Shown: positions 1 to 11,442, numbered from the stretch's first letter. The stretch is DNA of 64,000 bases from Demequina activiva (GCF_016862815.1 NZ_BONR01000002.1:310001-374000), one strand, 5' to 3'. Numbers and translations are program-made. The notes: generated by a model not told the origin, from the letters alone.

Positions 1-703
1 GCTGTTCGCCGAGACGAACGAGGCGAAGGTGCGCGGCTACGGACCCGGCCGGTTCTCCTTCAACGTCAAGGGCGGCAGGTGCGAGTCCTGCTCGGGCGAC
101 GGCACGCTCAAGATCGAGATGAACTTCCTGCCGGACGTCTACGTGCCGTGCGAGGTCTGCAAGGGCGCCCGGTACAACCGCGAGACGCTCGAGGTGCACT
201 TCAAGGGCAAGAACGTGGCCGATGTGCTGGACATGCCCATCGAGGAGGCGGCGCACTTCTTCGAGGCGATCCCCGCGATCTCGCGGCACCTGCGGACGCT
301 GGTGGAGGTGGGGCTGGGCTACGTCCGGCTGGGACAGCCCGCTCCCACCCTGTCCGGCGGCGAGGCTCAGCGCGTCAAGCTCGCGTCCGAGCTGCAGCGG
401 CGCTCGACCGGCCGCACCATCTACGTGCTCGACGAGCCCACCACGGGACTGCACTTCGAGGACGTTCGCAAGCTCCTCGGCGTGCTCCAGGACCTCGTGG
501 ACAAGGGCAACACCGTGATCGTGATCGAGCACAACCTCGACGTGATCAAGTCCGCCGACTGGGTCGTGGACATGGGGCCGGAGGGTGGCTCCGGCGGTGG
601 CCTCGTGGTCGCCGAGGGCACCCCGGAGGAGATCGCGCAGGTCGACGCCAGCCACACCGGCGCGTTCCTCAAGGAGATCCTCGCGGTGCCGTCGCGCGCG
701 TAG
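1..703 (+). CDS. uvrA: UvrABC excinuclease subunit A, C-terminal part
   Basis: This is the 3' end of uvrA; the window opens inside the gene, with the reading frame beginning at base 2 and 233 codons visible. UvrA is the damage-sensing ATPase of nucleotide excision repair, acting as a dimer with UvrB. The visible part holds a CxxC...CxxC zinc module (CESC, then CEVC), the second ABC signature [15 protein letters not shown], Walker B with [11 protein letters not shown] and the switch histidine in [10 protein letters not shown]. The stop codon lies 10 bp before uvrC, matching the repair role of the pair. The 5' end cannot be assessed. Confidence 0.97.
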   Translation, partial: LFAETNEAKVRGYGPGRFSFNVKGGRCESCSGDGTLKIEMNFLPDVYVPCEVCKGARYNRETLEVHFKGKNVADVLDMPIEEAAHFFEAIPAISRHLRTLVEVGLGYVRLGQPAPTLSGGEAQRVKLASELQRRSTGRTIYVLDEPTTGLHFEDVRKLLGVLQDLVDKGNTVIVIEHNLDVIKSADWVVDMGPEGGSGGGLVVAEGTPEEIAQVDASHTGAFLKEILAVPSRA

Positions 704-713
704 GCTGGCGATC

Positions 714-2597
714 GTGACCAACCCCGCGGACTACCGGCCCGCGCCCGGCAGCATCCCCGCCGAGCCCGGCGTGTACCGGTTCCGCGACCCGCACGGCCGC
801 GTGGTCTACGTGGGCAAGGCCAAGAGCCTGCGCGCGCGACTGTCGAACTACTTCCAGGACCTCAGCAACCTCCACCCTCGCACGCGCATCATGGTGACCA
901 CCGCAGCCTCGGTGGAGTGGACCGTGGTCCGCAACGAGGTCGAGGCGTTGATCCTCGAGCACACCTGGATCAAGCAGTACGACCCGCGGTTCAACGTGGT
1001 CTTCAAGGACGACAAGTCCTACCCCTACCTCGCGGTGACCATGGGCGAGACGTACCCCCGCATCCAGGTCATGAGGGGTGAGCGCCGCAAGGGCGTGAGG
1101 TACTTCGGCCCGTACGCGCGTGCGTGGCAGATCCGCGACACCGTCGACACGCTGCTGACGGCGCTGCCCGTGCGCACCTGCGCGCCGGGGGTGTTCCGCA
1201 AGGCCGAGCGCCAGGGACGGCCGTGCCTCCTGGGGTACATCGACAAGTGCTCGGCGCCCTGCGTGGGGCGCATCAGCGAGGAGGACCACCGCGCGCTGGC
1301 GGAACGCGTGTGCGCGGTGCTCGGCGGCGACGCCAAGGGCATGATCCGGGACCTCACCCAGTCGATGACCGACGCTGCTGAGCGCGAGGACTTCGAGGCC
1401 GCCGCGCGCGCCCGCGACCGACTGCACGCGCTGCGCGACGTGCTCGACCGCAACGCTGTGGTGCTCGCGCAGGGGACGGATGCGGACATCTTCAGCCTGG
1501 TCGACGACGAGATGGAGGCGGCCGCCCACGTCTTCCACGTGCGTGACGGGCGCATCGCCGGGGAGAGGGGCTGGGTGGTCGACAAGCCCGAGCCGCTCGA
1601 GGTGCCTGGCATGGTCGCCCAGCTGATCCAGGAGGCCTACGGAGCGGTGGAGGGGGTCGACGTGCCACCGGAGGTGCTGGTGCCTGCGGCGCCCGAGGGC
1701 GCGGACGCGCTGCGCGAGTGGCTGCGCGGCGTTCGCGGTGCCGCGGTTGACATTCGTGTCCCCTCGCGGGGGAAGAAGGCGGAGCTTGCCGGAACAGGCC
1801 ACCAGAACGCCCTGCAGGTGCTCGAGCAGCACCGGCTCAAGCGCTCATCGGACCTGTCGACCCGTGCCGCAGCGCTGCAGGAGCTGCAGGAGGCGATCGG
1901 CATGGTCGAGGCCCCGCTGCGCATCGAGTGCTACGACATCTCGCACACCGGCGGCACCAACCAGGTCGGATCCATGGTGGTGTTCGAGGACGCTCTGCCG
2001 CGCAAGGCGGAGTACCGCCAGTTCTCGATCGCGGACGGCACGGACGACACCGCCGCGATGCGTGAGGTGCTGACGCGGCGCTTCAAGCGCTACCTCGAGG
2101 AGTCGCGGCTCCCGCCCGAGGAGCGCGAGACGGCGCGGTTCGCGTACCCGCCGCAGCTGGTGCTCGTGGACGGTGGCCTCCCGCAGGTGAACGTGGCACG
2201 GGAGGCGCTGGACGCGCTCGGGGTGGCCGACGTGATGGTCGTGGGTCTCGCGAAGCGTCTCGAGGAGGTATGGGTGCCGGGCGAGGAGTTTCCCGTCATC
2301 CTCCCGCGAGGCTCCGAGGCGCTGTTCCTCCTGCAGCGGCTGCGAGATGAGGCGCACCGCTTCGCCATCACGCGGCATCGTGGCAAGCGCGGCAAGGCGA
2401 TGAAGGCGTCGGCGCTGGACGACGTGCCGGGGGTGGGACCCGAGCGCGCGAAGGCGCTCATCCGACACTTCGGTTCGCTCGCCAAGGTCAAGCAGGCCTC
2501 CGTGGAGCAGCTCACGCTCGTTCCCGGCATCGGCGCCGGCACGGCGCAGGCGATCCTCCGAGCCGTGCGCGGCGACGATGGCATGCTGGACACATGA
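714..2597 (+). CDS. uvrC: UvrABC excinuclease subunit C
   Basis: UvrC makes the dual incisions in nucleotide excision repair once UvrB is loaded. The 627-residue product has the expected order: GIY-YIG nuclease near residues 14-95 (EPGVYRF, VVYVGKAKSLRARL), a UvrB-binding UVR helix pair around 212-247, the RNase H-like 5' nuclease around 400-520 (IECYDISHTGG) and two helix-hairpin-helix motifs near 567 and 603 (DDVPGVGPERAKAL, VPGIGAGTAQAI). Length is normal. The GTG at 714 gives the canonical N-terminus, and TAGGCT at 701-706 sits at leaderless -10 spacing. The stop overlaps rapZ by 4 bp. Confidence 0.97.
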   Translation: MTNPADYRPAPGSIPAEPGVYRFRDPHGRVVYVGKAKSLRARLSNYFQDLSNLHPRTRIMVTTAASVEWTVVRNEVEALILEHTWIKQYDPRFNVVFKDDKSYPYLAVTMGETYPRIQVMRGERRKGVRYFGPYARAWQIRDTVDTLLTALPVRTCAPGVFRKAERQGRPCLLGYIDKCSAPCVGRISEEDHRALAERVCAVLGGDAKGMIRDLTQSMTDAAEREDFEAAARARDRLHALRDVLDRNAVVLAQGTDADIFSLVDDEMEAAAHVFHVRDGRIAGERGWVVDKPEPLEVPGMVAQLIQEAYGAVEGVDVPPEVLVPAAPEGADALREWLRGVRGAAVDIRVPSRGKKAELAGTGHQNALQVLEQHRLKRSSDLSTRAAALQELQEAIGMVEAPLRIECYDISHTGGTNQVGSMVVFEDALPRKAEYRQFSIADGTDDTAAMREVLTRRFKRYLEESRLPPEERETARFAYPPQLVLVDGGLPQVNVAREALDALGVADVMVVGLAKRLEEVWVPGEEFPVILPRGSEALFLLQRLRDEAHRFAITRHRGKRGKAMKASALDDVPGVGPERAKALIRHFGSLAKVKQASVEQLTLVPGIGAGTAQAILRAVRGDDGMLDT

Positions 2598-3517
2598 CTG
2601 AGGAGCCACCAGCCGTCACCTATCCGTCCGGCATCCCGCGGCCCAGCTTCGAGGCCCCCGAGGTCGCCCCGGAGGTGATGGTGCTGACCGGCATGTCCGG
2701 AGCAGGACGCACGAAGGCTGCCGCGGTGCTGGCGGACCTGGGCTGGTACGTGGTCGACAACCTGCCGCCGCATCTGCTCTCCGGGCTCGTGACGTCGTTG
2801 ATCGGGGGCGACACGCGCCGACGGCTCGCGGCCGTGGTCGACGTGCGAGGAGGCGAGTTCTTCAAGGACCTCGAGACCGTGGTCGACGATCTCGAGGTGA
2901 AGGGGGTGCCGGTCCGCCTGCTGTTCCTCGACGCGTCCGACGAGGCGCTCGTGCGTCGCTTCGAGGAGGCGAGACGGCCCCACCCACTCCAGCAGGACGG
3001 CACGCTGCTGGAGGGCATCGCGCGCGAGCGCACCATGGTCGCGGACGTGCGCGACCGGGCCGATCACATCATCGACACATCGCGGTTGAACGTCCACGAG
3101 CTCCGAGACGTGATGACGCGCGAGGTGTCCGACGAGACTCCGCGCCTGCAGATCAACGTCCAGTCGTTCGGCTTCAAGAACGGGATCCCCGCGGATGCGG
3201 ACTTCGTCGCGGACGTGCGATTCCTCCACAATCCGCACTGGGTGCCCGAGCTGCGCCCCCTCACCGGCCTCGATCCTGCGGTGCGGGATCACGTGCTGGG
3301 AGCCGAGGGCGCCCAGGAGTTCGTGGATGGGTACGCTTCCGTGATCGACAGCGCGCTGCACCTGTACCGGGCCCACGACAAGCATGCGGTGACCATCGCT
3401 GTCGGATGCACCGGCGGCAAGCACCGCTCCGTGGTGATGGCGGAGGCGTTGGGCGCGGACCTGCGCGCACGTGGCTACGACGTCCGCACGACGCATCGGG
3501 ACCGTCCGCGCGCATGA
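2594..3517 (+). CDS. rapZ: RNase adapter / nucleotide-binding protein RapZ
   Basis: RapZ family P-loop protein of 307 residues. In enterobacteria RapZ binds glucosamine-6-phosphate and guides RNase E to small RNAs. The role in actinobacteria is less settled. A Walker A-like loop GMSGAGRT lies near residue 35; Arg in place of the usual Lys is common in actinobacterial members. The C-terminal half carries the conserved VGCTGGKHRSVV segment near residue 277. The ATG overlaps the uvrC stop and the stop overlaps the yvcK ATG, so translation is probably coupled along uvrC-rapZ-yvcK. This order with whiA is a conserved Gram-positive cluster. Confidence 0.94.
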   Translation: MTEEPPAVTYPSGIPRPSFEAPEVAPEVMVLTGMSGAGRTKAAAVLADLGWYVVDNLPPHLLSGLVTSLIGGDTRRRLAAVVDVRGGEFFKDLETVVDDLEVKGVPVRLLFLDASDEALVRRFEEARRPHPLQQDGTLLEGIARERTMVADVRDRADHIIDTSRLNVHELRDVMTREVSDETPRLQINVQSFGFKNGIPADADFVADVRFLHNPHWVPELRPLTGLDPAVRDHVLGAEGAQEFVDGYASVIDSALHLYRAHDKHAVTIAVGCTGGKHRSVVMAEALGADLRARGYDVRTTHRDRPRA

Positions 3518-4482
3518 GCGGCGAGCCGCGCGTGGTGGCGATGGGGGGCGGCCACGGCCTGTACGCGACCCTCACCGCCCTGCGCGGGTTGACGCCGCAC
3601 CTCACCGCGGTGGTGACAGTGGCGGATGACGGTGGCTCGTCAGGCAGACTGCGATCCGAGATGGGCATCGTCCCGCCCGGAGACCTGCGGATGGCGCTGT
3701 CCGCGCTGTGCGCCGACACGGAGTGGGGACGCACTTGGCGGGATGTCCTGCAGTGGCGCTTCTCCACCGACGGCCCGCTCGACGGCCACGCGATGGGAAA
3801 CCTGCTGATCGCCGCACTGTGGGACCGCACCGACGACGTCGTCGACGGACTGGCCTGGGTGGGCAGGCTGCTGCAGTCGCAGGGAAAGGTGCTGCCGCTG
3901 TCGGTCGACCCGTTGGAGGTCTCGGCGCTCGTCGAGGGTCCCCACGGCTCCCACGAGGTGGTGGGGCAGGTGGCGGTCGCGACCGCGGATGGCCGGATCC
4001 AGGAGCTGCGTCTGGCACCCGAGAATCCGCGCGTCCCACAGGAGACCATCGACGCGATCGACCACGCCGATCTGGTGGTGCTGGGGCCCGGCAGCTGGTA
4101 CACCTCGGTGCTCACCCATTTCAAGGTCGCCCAGGTCGCGGCGGCGCTCGAGCGCGCCGCCTCGCGCTGCGTGGTGGTCCTCAACGTCGGCCACGACGAC
4201 GAGGAGACCGCGGGCACGGACCGCATCGACGATGTGCGCGCGCTGCGTCACGCCGCGCCGTGGTTCGTGCCCGCTGACGTGCTGATCGACGTCGCGCACG
4301 GCACGGAGGGAGCGCTGGAGGACGAGGTGGCCGCGTGGGGAGCGCGACTGCGCATCGGCGACGTGTGCTCGAAGGCCTCCGCGGACGCCCATGACGCGAC
4401 CGCGCTGCGGCGCGAGCTCGTGGCGATCGCCCGTGAGCGGGGTCTCACCGTCACCGCCGGAGCGGGAGGAGTGGCAGGATAA
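3514..4482 (+). CDS. yvcK: gluconeogenesis factor YvcK/CofD-like protein
   Basis: 322-residue member of the YvcK/CofD family. In Bacillus and mycobacteria YvcK binds UDP-sugars and is needed for cell-wall homeostasis and growth on gluconeogenic carbon. It belongs to the same fold as CofD (2-phospho-L-lactate transferase) but lies in the rapZ-whiA cluster typical of YvcK. Visible motifs are the N-terminal [21 protein letters not shown] near residue 33, a conserved GNLLIAALW and [11 protein letters not shown] near residue 190. The start at 3514 overlaps the rapZ stop by 4 bp. Ligand and exact role are inferred. Confidence 0.93.
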   Translation: MSGEPRVVAMGGGHGLYATLTALRGLTPHLTAVVTVADDGGSSGRLRSEMGIVPPGDLRMALSALCADTEWGRTWRDVLQWRFSTDGPLDGHAMGNLLIAALWDRTDDVVDGLAWVGRLLQSQGKVLPLSVDPLEVSALVEGPHGSHEVVGQVAVATADGRIQELRLAPENPRVPQETIDAIDHADLVVLGPGSWYTSVLTHFKVAQVAAALERAASRCVVVLNVGHDDEETAGTDRIDDVRALRHAAPWFVPADVLIDVAHGTEGALEDEVAAWGARLRIGDVCSKASADAHDATALRRELVAIARERGLTVTAGAGGVAG

Positions 4483-4486
4483 GCGC

Positions 4487-5470
4487 ATGGCTCTGACCGC
4501 ACAGGTGAAGGATGAACTGGCACGCGTCGCCGTCGAGAAGACGTCCGCACGCAAGGCCGAGGTGGCGACGACCCTCAGGTTCGCGGGCGGTCTGCACATC
4601 GTCTCCGGTCGGATCGTGATCGAGGCCGAGCTCGACACCGCGGTGGGGGCGCGCCGCCTGCGCGCGTTCATCCACGAGGTGTTCGGCCTGATGAGCGAGA
4701 TCATCGTGGTCTCCGGCGGGGCCCTCAAGAAGGGCAACCGCTATGTGGTCCGCGTGGTCAAGGAGGGGGAGTCCCTCGCCCGACAGACCGGTCTGCTGGA
4801 TCACCGCGGACGTCCCGTCCGCGGCCTCCCGCCGCAGGTGGTGGGTGGATCGATCGAGGACACCGTGGCCGCCTGGCGTGGCGCCTTCCTGGCGCACGGA
4901 TCACTGACGGAGCCGGGCCGCTCCTCCGCGCTCGAGGTCACGTCTCCGGGGCCGGAGGCGGCTCTGGCCCTCGTGGGCGCCGCGCGCCGCCTGGGCGTGA
5001 GCGCCAAGTCGCGCGAGGTGAGGGGCGTGGATCGCGTGGTGATCCGCGACGGCGATGCGATCGCGACGCTGCTGACTCGCCTCGGCGCCCACGACTCGGT
5101 GCTCGAGTGGGAGGACAAGCGCACGCGTCGCGAGGTGCGTGGCACCGCGAACCGGCTGGCCAACTTCGACGACGCGAACCTGCGTCGCAGCGCCCAGGCG
5201 GCCGTCGCCGCCGGCGCCAGGGTCCAGCGGGCCTTCGAGATCCTGGGCGACGAGGTGCCCGAGCACCTCGTGGAGGCGGGGCGCCTGCGCCTCGAGAACA
5301 AGGACGCGTCGCTCGAGGAGCTCGGCAAGCTCGCGACCCCTCAGCTCACCAAGGACGCCGTCGCCGGCCGCATCCGGCGCCTCCTCGCCACGGCAGACAA
5401 GCGCGCCGAGGAGCTGGGCATCCCCGATACCGAGGCCGGCATCACGCAGGAGATGCTGGAGCTCGACTAG
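4487..5470 (+). CDS. whiA: DNA-binding protein WhiA
   Basis: WhiA is a sporulation/cell-division transcription regulator in Streptomyces and is retained in non-sporulating actinobacteria. The 327-residue protein has the WhiA N-terminal domain, a central LAGLIDADG homing-endonuclease-like fold ([21 protein letters not shown] around residue 120, without a nuclease signature) and a C-terminal helix-turn-helix ([21 protein letters not shown] is the core; only its first part is diagnostic). It starts 5 bp after yvcK. A CAGGAT hexamer at 4475-4480 sits 6 bp before the ATG, so a leaderless internal transcript is possible in addition to read-through from rapZ-yvcK. Confidence 0.95.
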   Translation: MALTAQVKDELARVAVEKTSARKAEVATTLRFAGGLHIVSGRIVIEAELDTAVGARRLRAFIHEVFGLMSEIIVVSGGALKKGNRYVVRVVKEGESLARQTGLLDHRGRPVRGLPPQVVGGSIEDTVAAWRGAFLAHGSLTEPGRSSALEVTSPGPEAALALVGAARRLGVSAKSREVRGVDRVVIRDGDAIATLLTRLGAHDSVLEWEDKRTRREVRGTANRLANFDDANLRRSAQAAVAAGARVQRAFEILGDEVPEHLVEAGRLRLENKDASLEELGKLATPQLTKDAVAGRIRRLLATADKRAEELGIPDTEAGITQEMLELD

Positions 5471-6634
<1,164 letters not shown>

Positions 6635-6653
6635 GCGACACACCCGTGAACAC

Positions 6654-6692
6654 GGCGACGTCCGCGCACGCTCAGCGTGTGCGGACGTCGCC
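6654..6692. terminator. 19-bp inverted repeat between gap and pgk
   Basis: Arms at 6654-6672 and 6674-6692 are complementary apart from a single G-U/G-C-type position and form one long GC-rich hairpin. There is no T tract after it. It lies 20 bp past the gap stop and 27 bp before pgk, so it may be a partial terminator, a processing site or an mRNA stabiliser that sets gap above pgk-tpiA. Which of these applies cannot be decided from sequence. Confidence 0.65.
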
Positions 6693-6718
6693 ATGTTCGG
6701 ACCTGTAAGGACACCGTC

Positions 6719-7909
6719 ATGAAGACCATCGACAGCCTCGGAGACCTCACCGGCAAGAAGGTGCTGGTGCGCTCCGACCTCAACGTGCCGCTCGACGGCA
6801 CCACCATCACCGACGACGGCCGCGTGCGCGCCTCGGTCCCCACGATCCAGCGCCTCCTGGACGCCGGAGCGTCCGTGATCGTCACGGCGCACCTGGGCCG
6901 TCCGGGCGGCGAGCCCAATCCGGACTACTCGTTGGCACCGGCCGCCGCGCGGCTCGCGGAGCTGCTCGGCCAGCCCGTGACCCTGGCCGAGGACCTCGTG
7001 GGCCCCTCGGCCGAGGCGACGGTCGCGGCGCTCGAGCCCGCGCAGGTCGCGATGCTCGAGAACGTCCGCTTCGACGCTCGCGAGACCTCGAAGGACGATG
7101 CGGAGCGCGAGGCACTGGCGGACGCCCTCGCCGAGCTGGCGGACGCGTTCGTCTCCGACGGCTTCGGAGTGGTGCACCGCAAGCAGGCCTCCGTGTACGA
7201 CATCGCGAAGAAGCTGCCGTCCGCCGCGGGGCTGCTGGTCCAGAACGAGGTCGAGTCGCTGTCGCGCGCGACCACGGACCCCGAGCGTCCCTACGCCGTC
7301 GTGCTGGGCGGCTCCAAGGTGTCCGACAAGCTCGGCGTGATCGAGAACCTGCTGGGCAAGGCCGACCGGCTGCTGATCGGCGGCGGCATGGTGTTCACCT
7401 TCCTGGCCGCCAAGGGCCACGGGGTGGGCTCCTCGCTGCTCGAGGCGGACCAGATCGACAAGGTCAAGGGCTACCTGGCCACGGCCGAGGCCAACGGCGT
7501 CGAGATCATCCTCCCCGAGGACATCGAGGTCGCCTCGGCGTTCGCGGCCGATGCGGAGCACCGCACCGTGCCTGCCGCAGAGATCCCCGACGGCTGGATG
7601 GGTCTGGACATCGGTCCTGAGGCGGGCAAGGCCTTCGCCGCCGCGATCGCGGATGCGAAGACCATCGTCTGGAACGGCCCGATGGGCGTGTTCGAGTTCG
7701 AGGCGTTCGCCGGCGGCACCACCGCGGTGGCGCAGGCCATGATCGACTCGGACGGCTTCTCCGTCGTCGGCGGTGGCGACTCCGCCGCTGCGGTGCGGCG
7801 CTTGGGCTTCGACGAGGCCGGCTTCTCTCACATTTCCACGGGCGGCGGCGCGTCGCTCGAGCTGCTCGAGGGCAAGGTCCTGCCGGGCCTGGCCGTACTG
7901 GAGGACTGA
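6719..7909 (+). CDS. pgk: phosphoglycerate kinase
   Basis: Transfers phosphate from 1,3-bisphosphoglycerate to ADP in glycolysis. The 396-residue product shows the substrate-binding [11 protein letters not shown] near residue 17, a GRPGG loop near 60, the hinge and nucleotide-binding [11 protein letters not shown] near 197 and the C-terminal [13 protein letters not shown] around 350. Length fits the family. The ATG at 6719 gives the usual N-terminus ([18 protein letters not shown]). tpiA follows after 3 bp, so the two are certainly cotranscribed. Confidence 0.98.
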   Translation: MKTIDSLGDLTGKKVLVRSDLNVPLDGTTITDDGRVRASVPTIQRLLDAGASVIVTAHLGRPGGEPNPDYSLAPAAARLAELLGQPVTLAEDLVGPSAEATVAALEPAQVAMLENVRFDARETSKDDAEREALADALAELADAFVSDGFGVVHRKQASVYDIAKKLPSAAGLLVQNEVESLSRATTDPERPYAVVLGGSKVSDKLGVIENLLGKADRLLIGGGMVFTFLAAKGHGVGSSLLEADQIDKVKGYLATAEANGVEIILPEDIEVASAFAADAEHRTVPAAEIPDGWMGLDIGPEAGKAFAAAIADAKTIVWNGPMGVFEFEAFAGGTTAVAQAMIDSDGFSVVGGGDSAAAVRRLGFDEAGFSHISTGGGASLELLEGKVLPGLAVLED

Positions 7910-7912
7910 CAC

Positions 7913-8704
7913 ATGGCACGCACCCCCCTCATCGCAGGGAACTGGAAGCTCAACCTCGACCACCTCGAGGCCACCCACACCGTGCAGAAGCTCGCCTGGC
8001 TCCTGCGCGACGCCAAGCACGACTTCGACGACGTCGAGGTGGCGGTGCTGGCCTCGTTCACCTCGATTCGGTCCGTGCAGACGCTCGTGGATGCGGACCA
8101 GCTGGAGCTCAAGTACGGAGCGCAGGACATCTCCCAGCACGCGTCCGGTGCCTACACCGGAGAGGTCTCCGGCGCGCAGCTGTCGAAGCTGGGCGTGAGC
8201 TACGTCGCCGTGGGCCACTCCGAGCGCCGTGAGTACCACGGCGAGGGCGACGAGGTGGTCGCGGCGAAGACCAAGGCCGCGTTCGACTCGGGCATCGTGC
8301 CGATCGTGTGCGTGGGCGAGGGACTCGATGTGCGCAAGGCCGGCGATCAGGTCGAGTACACGCTTGCCCAGGTGGACGGCGCGCTCAAGGACCTCCCCGC
8401 CGACAAGGCCAAGGACGTCGTCATCGCGTACGAGCCCGTCTGGGCCATCGGCACGGGAGAGGTCGCGACGCCTGCAGATGCGCAGGAGGTCTGCGGCGCG
8501 ATCCGCGGCCGTCTCGCCGAGCTCTACGACGACGAGCTCGCCGCAGGCGTGCGCGTGCTCTATGGCGGGTCGGTGAAGTCCGGCTCGATCGCCCAGCTGA
8601 TGGCGGAGCCGGACGTCGACGGCGGCCTCGTGGGCGGTGCCAGCCTCGATCCCGAGGAGTTTGCGAAGATCGCCCGCTTCCGGTCTCACCAGGTGGGACT
8701 GTAA
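7913..8704 (+). CDS. tpiA: triosephosphate isomerase
   Basis: Interconverts dihydroxyacetone phosphate and glyceraldehyde-3-phosphate. The 263-residue TIM barrel has the substrate lysine motif GNWKLN at residue 9, the electrophilic histidine in VGHSERR near 102, the catalytic glutamate in [11 protein letters not shown] near 172 and the phosphate-binding YGGSVK near 220. It begins 3 bp after pgk and is followed by secG after 67 bp, an order widely conserved in Gram-positive bacteria. Confidence 0.98.
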   Translation: MARTPLIAGNWKLNLDHLEATHTVQKLAWLLRDAKHDFDDVEVAVLASFTSIRSVQTLVDADQLELKYGAQDISQHASGAYTGEVSGAQLSKLGVSYVAVGHSERREYHGEGDEVVAAKTKAAFDSGIVPIVCVGEGLDVRKAGDQVEYTLAQVDGALKDLPADKAKDVVIAYEPVWAIGTGEVATPADAQEVCGAIRGRLAELYDDELAAGVRVLYGGSVKSGSIAQLMAEPDVDGGLVGGASLDPEEFAKIARFRSHQVGL

Positions 8705-8771
8705 CGGTCTCGCTGGAGGGCATCGTCGCGTATCCTGGTACCCGTTCGACCGCGATCCTAGAAGGAGCACT

Positions 8772-9017
8772 GTGAATTTCCTCGAGACCACGCTGTGGGT
8801 GCTGCTGGTGATCACCAGCTTCATGCTCATTGGCCTCGTCCTCATTCACCGAGGCAGGGGAGGCGGCATCACCGACATGTTCGGCGGTGGCTTCTCCTCG
8901 GGAGTGCAGTCCTCCGCAGTGGGTGAGCGCAACCTGACGCGCTTCACCTGGATCACGGCGATCGTGTGGGTGATGGTGATCGTGCTGCTCGGTCTCATCT
9001 CCCGCTTCGCTCTCTGA
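8772..9017 (+). CDS. secG: preprotein translocase subunit SecG
   Basis: 81-residue SecG, a small subunit of the SecYEG protein-export channel. It has an N-terminal membrane helix (residues about 4-24), a polar GRGGGITDMFGGG loop typical of the family and a second helix at the C-terminus (about 57-77). The GTG at 8772 has an AGAAGGAG ribosome-binding site 6 bp upstream, which decides the start; a longer in-frame reading into tpiA is not needed. Position after tpiA is classical. Confidence 0.95.
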   Translation: MNFLETTLWVLLVITSFMLIGLVLIHRGRGGGITDMFGGGFSSGVQSSAVGERNLTRFTWITAIVWVMVIVLLGLISRFAL

Positions 9018-9036
9018 GGGACAACGAGGGGGACAC

Positions 9037-9408
9037 ATGGCTGCAGGCAATGCGATCAGAGGCTCGCGCGTAGGCGCGGGCCCGCTGGGCGAGGACGAGC
9101 GCGGCGAGTCCGCGCCTCGCCAGACCGTCAACTACTACTGCGCGCGTGGTCACATCACGTCGCCGAGCTTCGCGCTCGGGGACGAGACCGACGCGCCGGA
9201 GATTCCGCTGGAGTGGGACTGCCCCAAGTGCGGCTTCCCGGCCGGGCTCGACGCGGAGAACCCGCCGGAGCCCATCCGCAACGAGCCGTACAAGACGCAC
9301 CTCGCGTATGTGAAGGAGCGTCGCTCGGACGAGGAGGGCCAGGCCCTGCTCGACGAGGCGCTCACCGAGCTGCGTGCGCGTCGCGAGTCCGTCTCCGTCG
9401 CCGACTGA
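9037..9408 (+). CDS. rbpA: RNA polymerase-binding protein RbpA
   Basis: RbpA is an actinobacteria-specific general transcription factor that binds the primary sigma factor and stabilises the open promoter complex. The 123-residue protein contains the N-terminal tail with GSRVGAGP, the core domain with YYCARGHITSPSFA near residue 31 and a zinc-type WDCPKCGFPAG near residue 63, then the basic linker and the C-terminal sigma-interaction helix (KTHLAYVKERRS). It starts 19 bp after secG and is followed by a strong terminator. A diagnostic actinobacterial marker. Confidence 0.96.
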   Translation: MAAGNAIRGSRVGAGPLGEDERGESAPRQTVNYYCARGHITSPSFALGDETDAPEIPLEWDCPKCGFPAGLDAENPPEPIRNEPYKTHLAYVKERRSDEEGQALLDEALTELRARRESVSVAD

Positions 9409-9423
9409 CTCCAGCACGCCGTC

Positions 9424-9461
9424 GTCAGGCCGCCGTCCCGGATCGGGGACGGCGGCCTGAC
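9424..9461. terminator. rho-independent-type hairpin after rbpA
   Basis: A perfect 16-bp inverted repeat (9424-9439 and 9446-9461) with a 6-nt loop begins 15 bp past the rbpA stop. The 3' side is not T-rich, as is common in high-GC genomes. It probably ends the gap/pgk-tpiA-secG-rbpA transcript. Confidence 0.8.
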
Positions 9462-9552
9462 GCGTCTGGGGGCAGGGGGAGGGGAATGGTCGCACGGGCG
9501 ATAGTGTCGTAGAAGGTGGGCACCTGGGCCCAGCGATGACACGAGGAGAGAC

Positions 9553-9777
9553 ATGCAGATCGAGATCGAGTACTGCGTTCCCTGCGGCTACCTGGACCGC
9601 GCCGTCGAGGCTCAGAAGACGCTGCTGAGCACCTTCGGTCAGAGCCTCGAGGGGGTCACGCTGAAGCCGGGCGAGAAGGGTGTCTTCACGTTCCGCGCCG
9701 GTGACGACGTGATCTACTCCAAGCCCGATGAGTACGACATCACCACGATCGTCGAGACGGTCAAGGCTCGTCTCTAG
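9553..9777 (+). CDS. SelT/SelW/SelH (Rdx) family redox protein
   Basis: 74-residue thioredoxin-fold protein of the SelW-like Rdx family, with the CxxC redox pair in YCVPCGYLDRA near residue 8 (Cys where eukaryotic SelW carries selenocysteine) and the usual beta-alpha-beta ending in YDITTIVETVKARL. It is likely cytosolic and thiol-based. Its substrate is unknown. It is monocistronic: rbpA's terminator lies upstream and pgl is convergent 24 bp downstream. A GAGGAGAG ribosome-binding site precedes the ATG. Confidence 0.88.
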   Translation: MQIEIEYCVPCGYLDRAVEAQKTLLSTFGQSLEGVTLKPGEKGVFTFRAGDDVIYSKPDEYDITTIVETVKARL

Positions 9778-9801
9778 TCCTCGCGCTCGTCGTCTCCGAG
9801 C

Positions 9802-10515
9802 TCAGATGCGCGTGGCCGCGGCGGCGTCGATGAGCCACAACGTCCGGTCGGTGCCGCGGACGGCCGAGCCGGGAAGGTCTGCGTCCCCATAGAGGCAGCC
9901 CGCGACCACGTCGGCCTTGGCGGCGCCTGCAGCCACCACCCACACCTCTGCGGCCCGGTTGATCGCCTCGAGAGTGAGCGAGACCCGTGTGGGCGGCGGC
10001 TTGGGGGAGTCGTGGACGGCGATCGCCGCGGCGCCGGCGGTCCGGTATCCCGCGTGGCCGGGGAACAGGCTTGCCACATGGCCGTCGGGACCGAGCCCGA
10101 GCATCAGCACGTCGAAGGCGGGGCTGCCGTTCGCTGCGATCTCAGTCGCATAGGACTCGGCGGCTGCCTCCGCGGACGCGAAGCCACTGGTCGAGCCCAT
10201 GCGATGGATGGTGTCCTCGGCGAGCGGGAGCCGCGACAGCAGCGCGCGCTGCGCCTGACCCTCGTTGCGGTCGGGGTCGCCGTCGGCCACGAAGCGCTCG
10301 TCGCCCCACCAGATGTGCACAGCCGTCCAGTCGATGCCTGCGGCGAGCGGCGACGCGGCTGCCGCCTCGAGCGTCGCGATCCCGACGGTCCCGCCGGTGA
10401 GGACGATGTCCGCTCGGCCGCGGTGAGCGAGCACGTCGCCGATGCGCACGAGCAGTCTCGCGGCCGTGGCCTGTGCGACGTCGTCGGGGTCTGCGTAGAC
10501 GATGACGTCCGGCAT
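9802..10515 (-). CDS. pgl: 6-phosphogluconolactonase
   Basis: Hydrolyses 6-phosphogluconolactone in the oxidative pentose-phosphate pathway. The 237-residue protein of the NagB/DevB fold has VLTGGTVGIATL near residue 36, WWGDERFVADGD near 68 and GLGPDGHVASLFPG near 128, all typical of the family. Last gene of the minus-strand operon tkt-zwf-opcA-pgl, 19 bp after opcA. The ATG at 10515 is preferred over one 9 bp upstream because the GGAG ribosome-binding site is correctly spaced for it. Confidence 0.95.
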   Translation of the reverse strand: MPDVIVYADPDDVAQATAARLLVRIGDVLAHRGRADIVLTGGTVGIATLEAAAASPLAAGIDWTAVHIWWGDERFVADGDPDRNEGQAQRALLSRLPLAEDTIHRMGSTSGFASAEAAAESYATEIAANGSPAFDVLMLGLGPDGHVASLFPGHAGYRTAGAAAIAVHDSPKPPPTRVSLTLEAINRAAEVWVVAAGAAKADVVAGCLYGDADLPGSAVRGTDRTLWLIDAAAATRI

Positions 10516-10534
10516 GGTGACCATCTCCGTTCGA

Positions 10535-11442
10535 TCAGCCCCGGGCGCGGGCGAACTGGGCGAGCGCCTCGCCGTAGACGGGGTCCTCGTCGAGCCGGCG
10601 CAGCTCCTCCGCGAGGCAGTCGCCGAGGCTCCTGGCAGGCAGGGCGATGGTGTGGTCGGGCTGACCGGGCTGCGTCAGGGTCGCGTTGTGGCCGTCCGGA
10701 CGGAAGATGCCGATCTCACCCGAGGGCGTCTCGAGCACGATCGACTGCAGTCCTCGGACGGTATCGTCGTACGAGTCCTCGATCTCGCACCCCAGGGTGT
10801 TCTGCAGCCACGCGCCCAACAGCAGGATCGACGGGCTGCCGGTGTCGCCGTGCAGGCGCGCCCGCGTGACCCGGCGATCGTCGACCTGCTCGAGGGCGGA
10901 TGCGAGCAGAGCGCGCCAGCGCGTCACGCGCGTCCACGCCAGGTCCGTGTCGCCTGGCAGGTACGACTCCGCCAGGCGCACCAGCACGTCACCGGGCTCC
11001 TCCTCGCCCTTGGTGTCGGTGATGCGGCGCACCGCCATCTGGCCGATGCCGGATCCCGAGGCCGAGGCGGGAACCTCCGCCGGCCACCACGCGACGATGG
11101 GCGCATCGGGCAGGAGCAGGGGAGTGACGAGCGTGTCGCCGTGGGGGATCTGCGCACCAGAAGGACGCAGCACCACGACCTCCGAGGCGCCCGCGTCACC
11201 GCCGACGCGGAGCTCCGCGTTGAGGCAGTCGTCTCCATCGTCGTGAGGCGCGACCACGATGATGCGGCACGGGTGCTCACGTGAGGCGACGTTGGCCGTC
11301 TCGATCGCCTCGTCGGCATTGGCGCCGGTGGCGTCGATCACGAGGGTCATGACGCGGCTGAGCGACACGACGCCGCCCTCCTTGCGCGCGTTCACCAACG
11401 CCTTGTTGATCTCCGAGGTGTTGGTCTTGGGCAGGGTGATGA

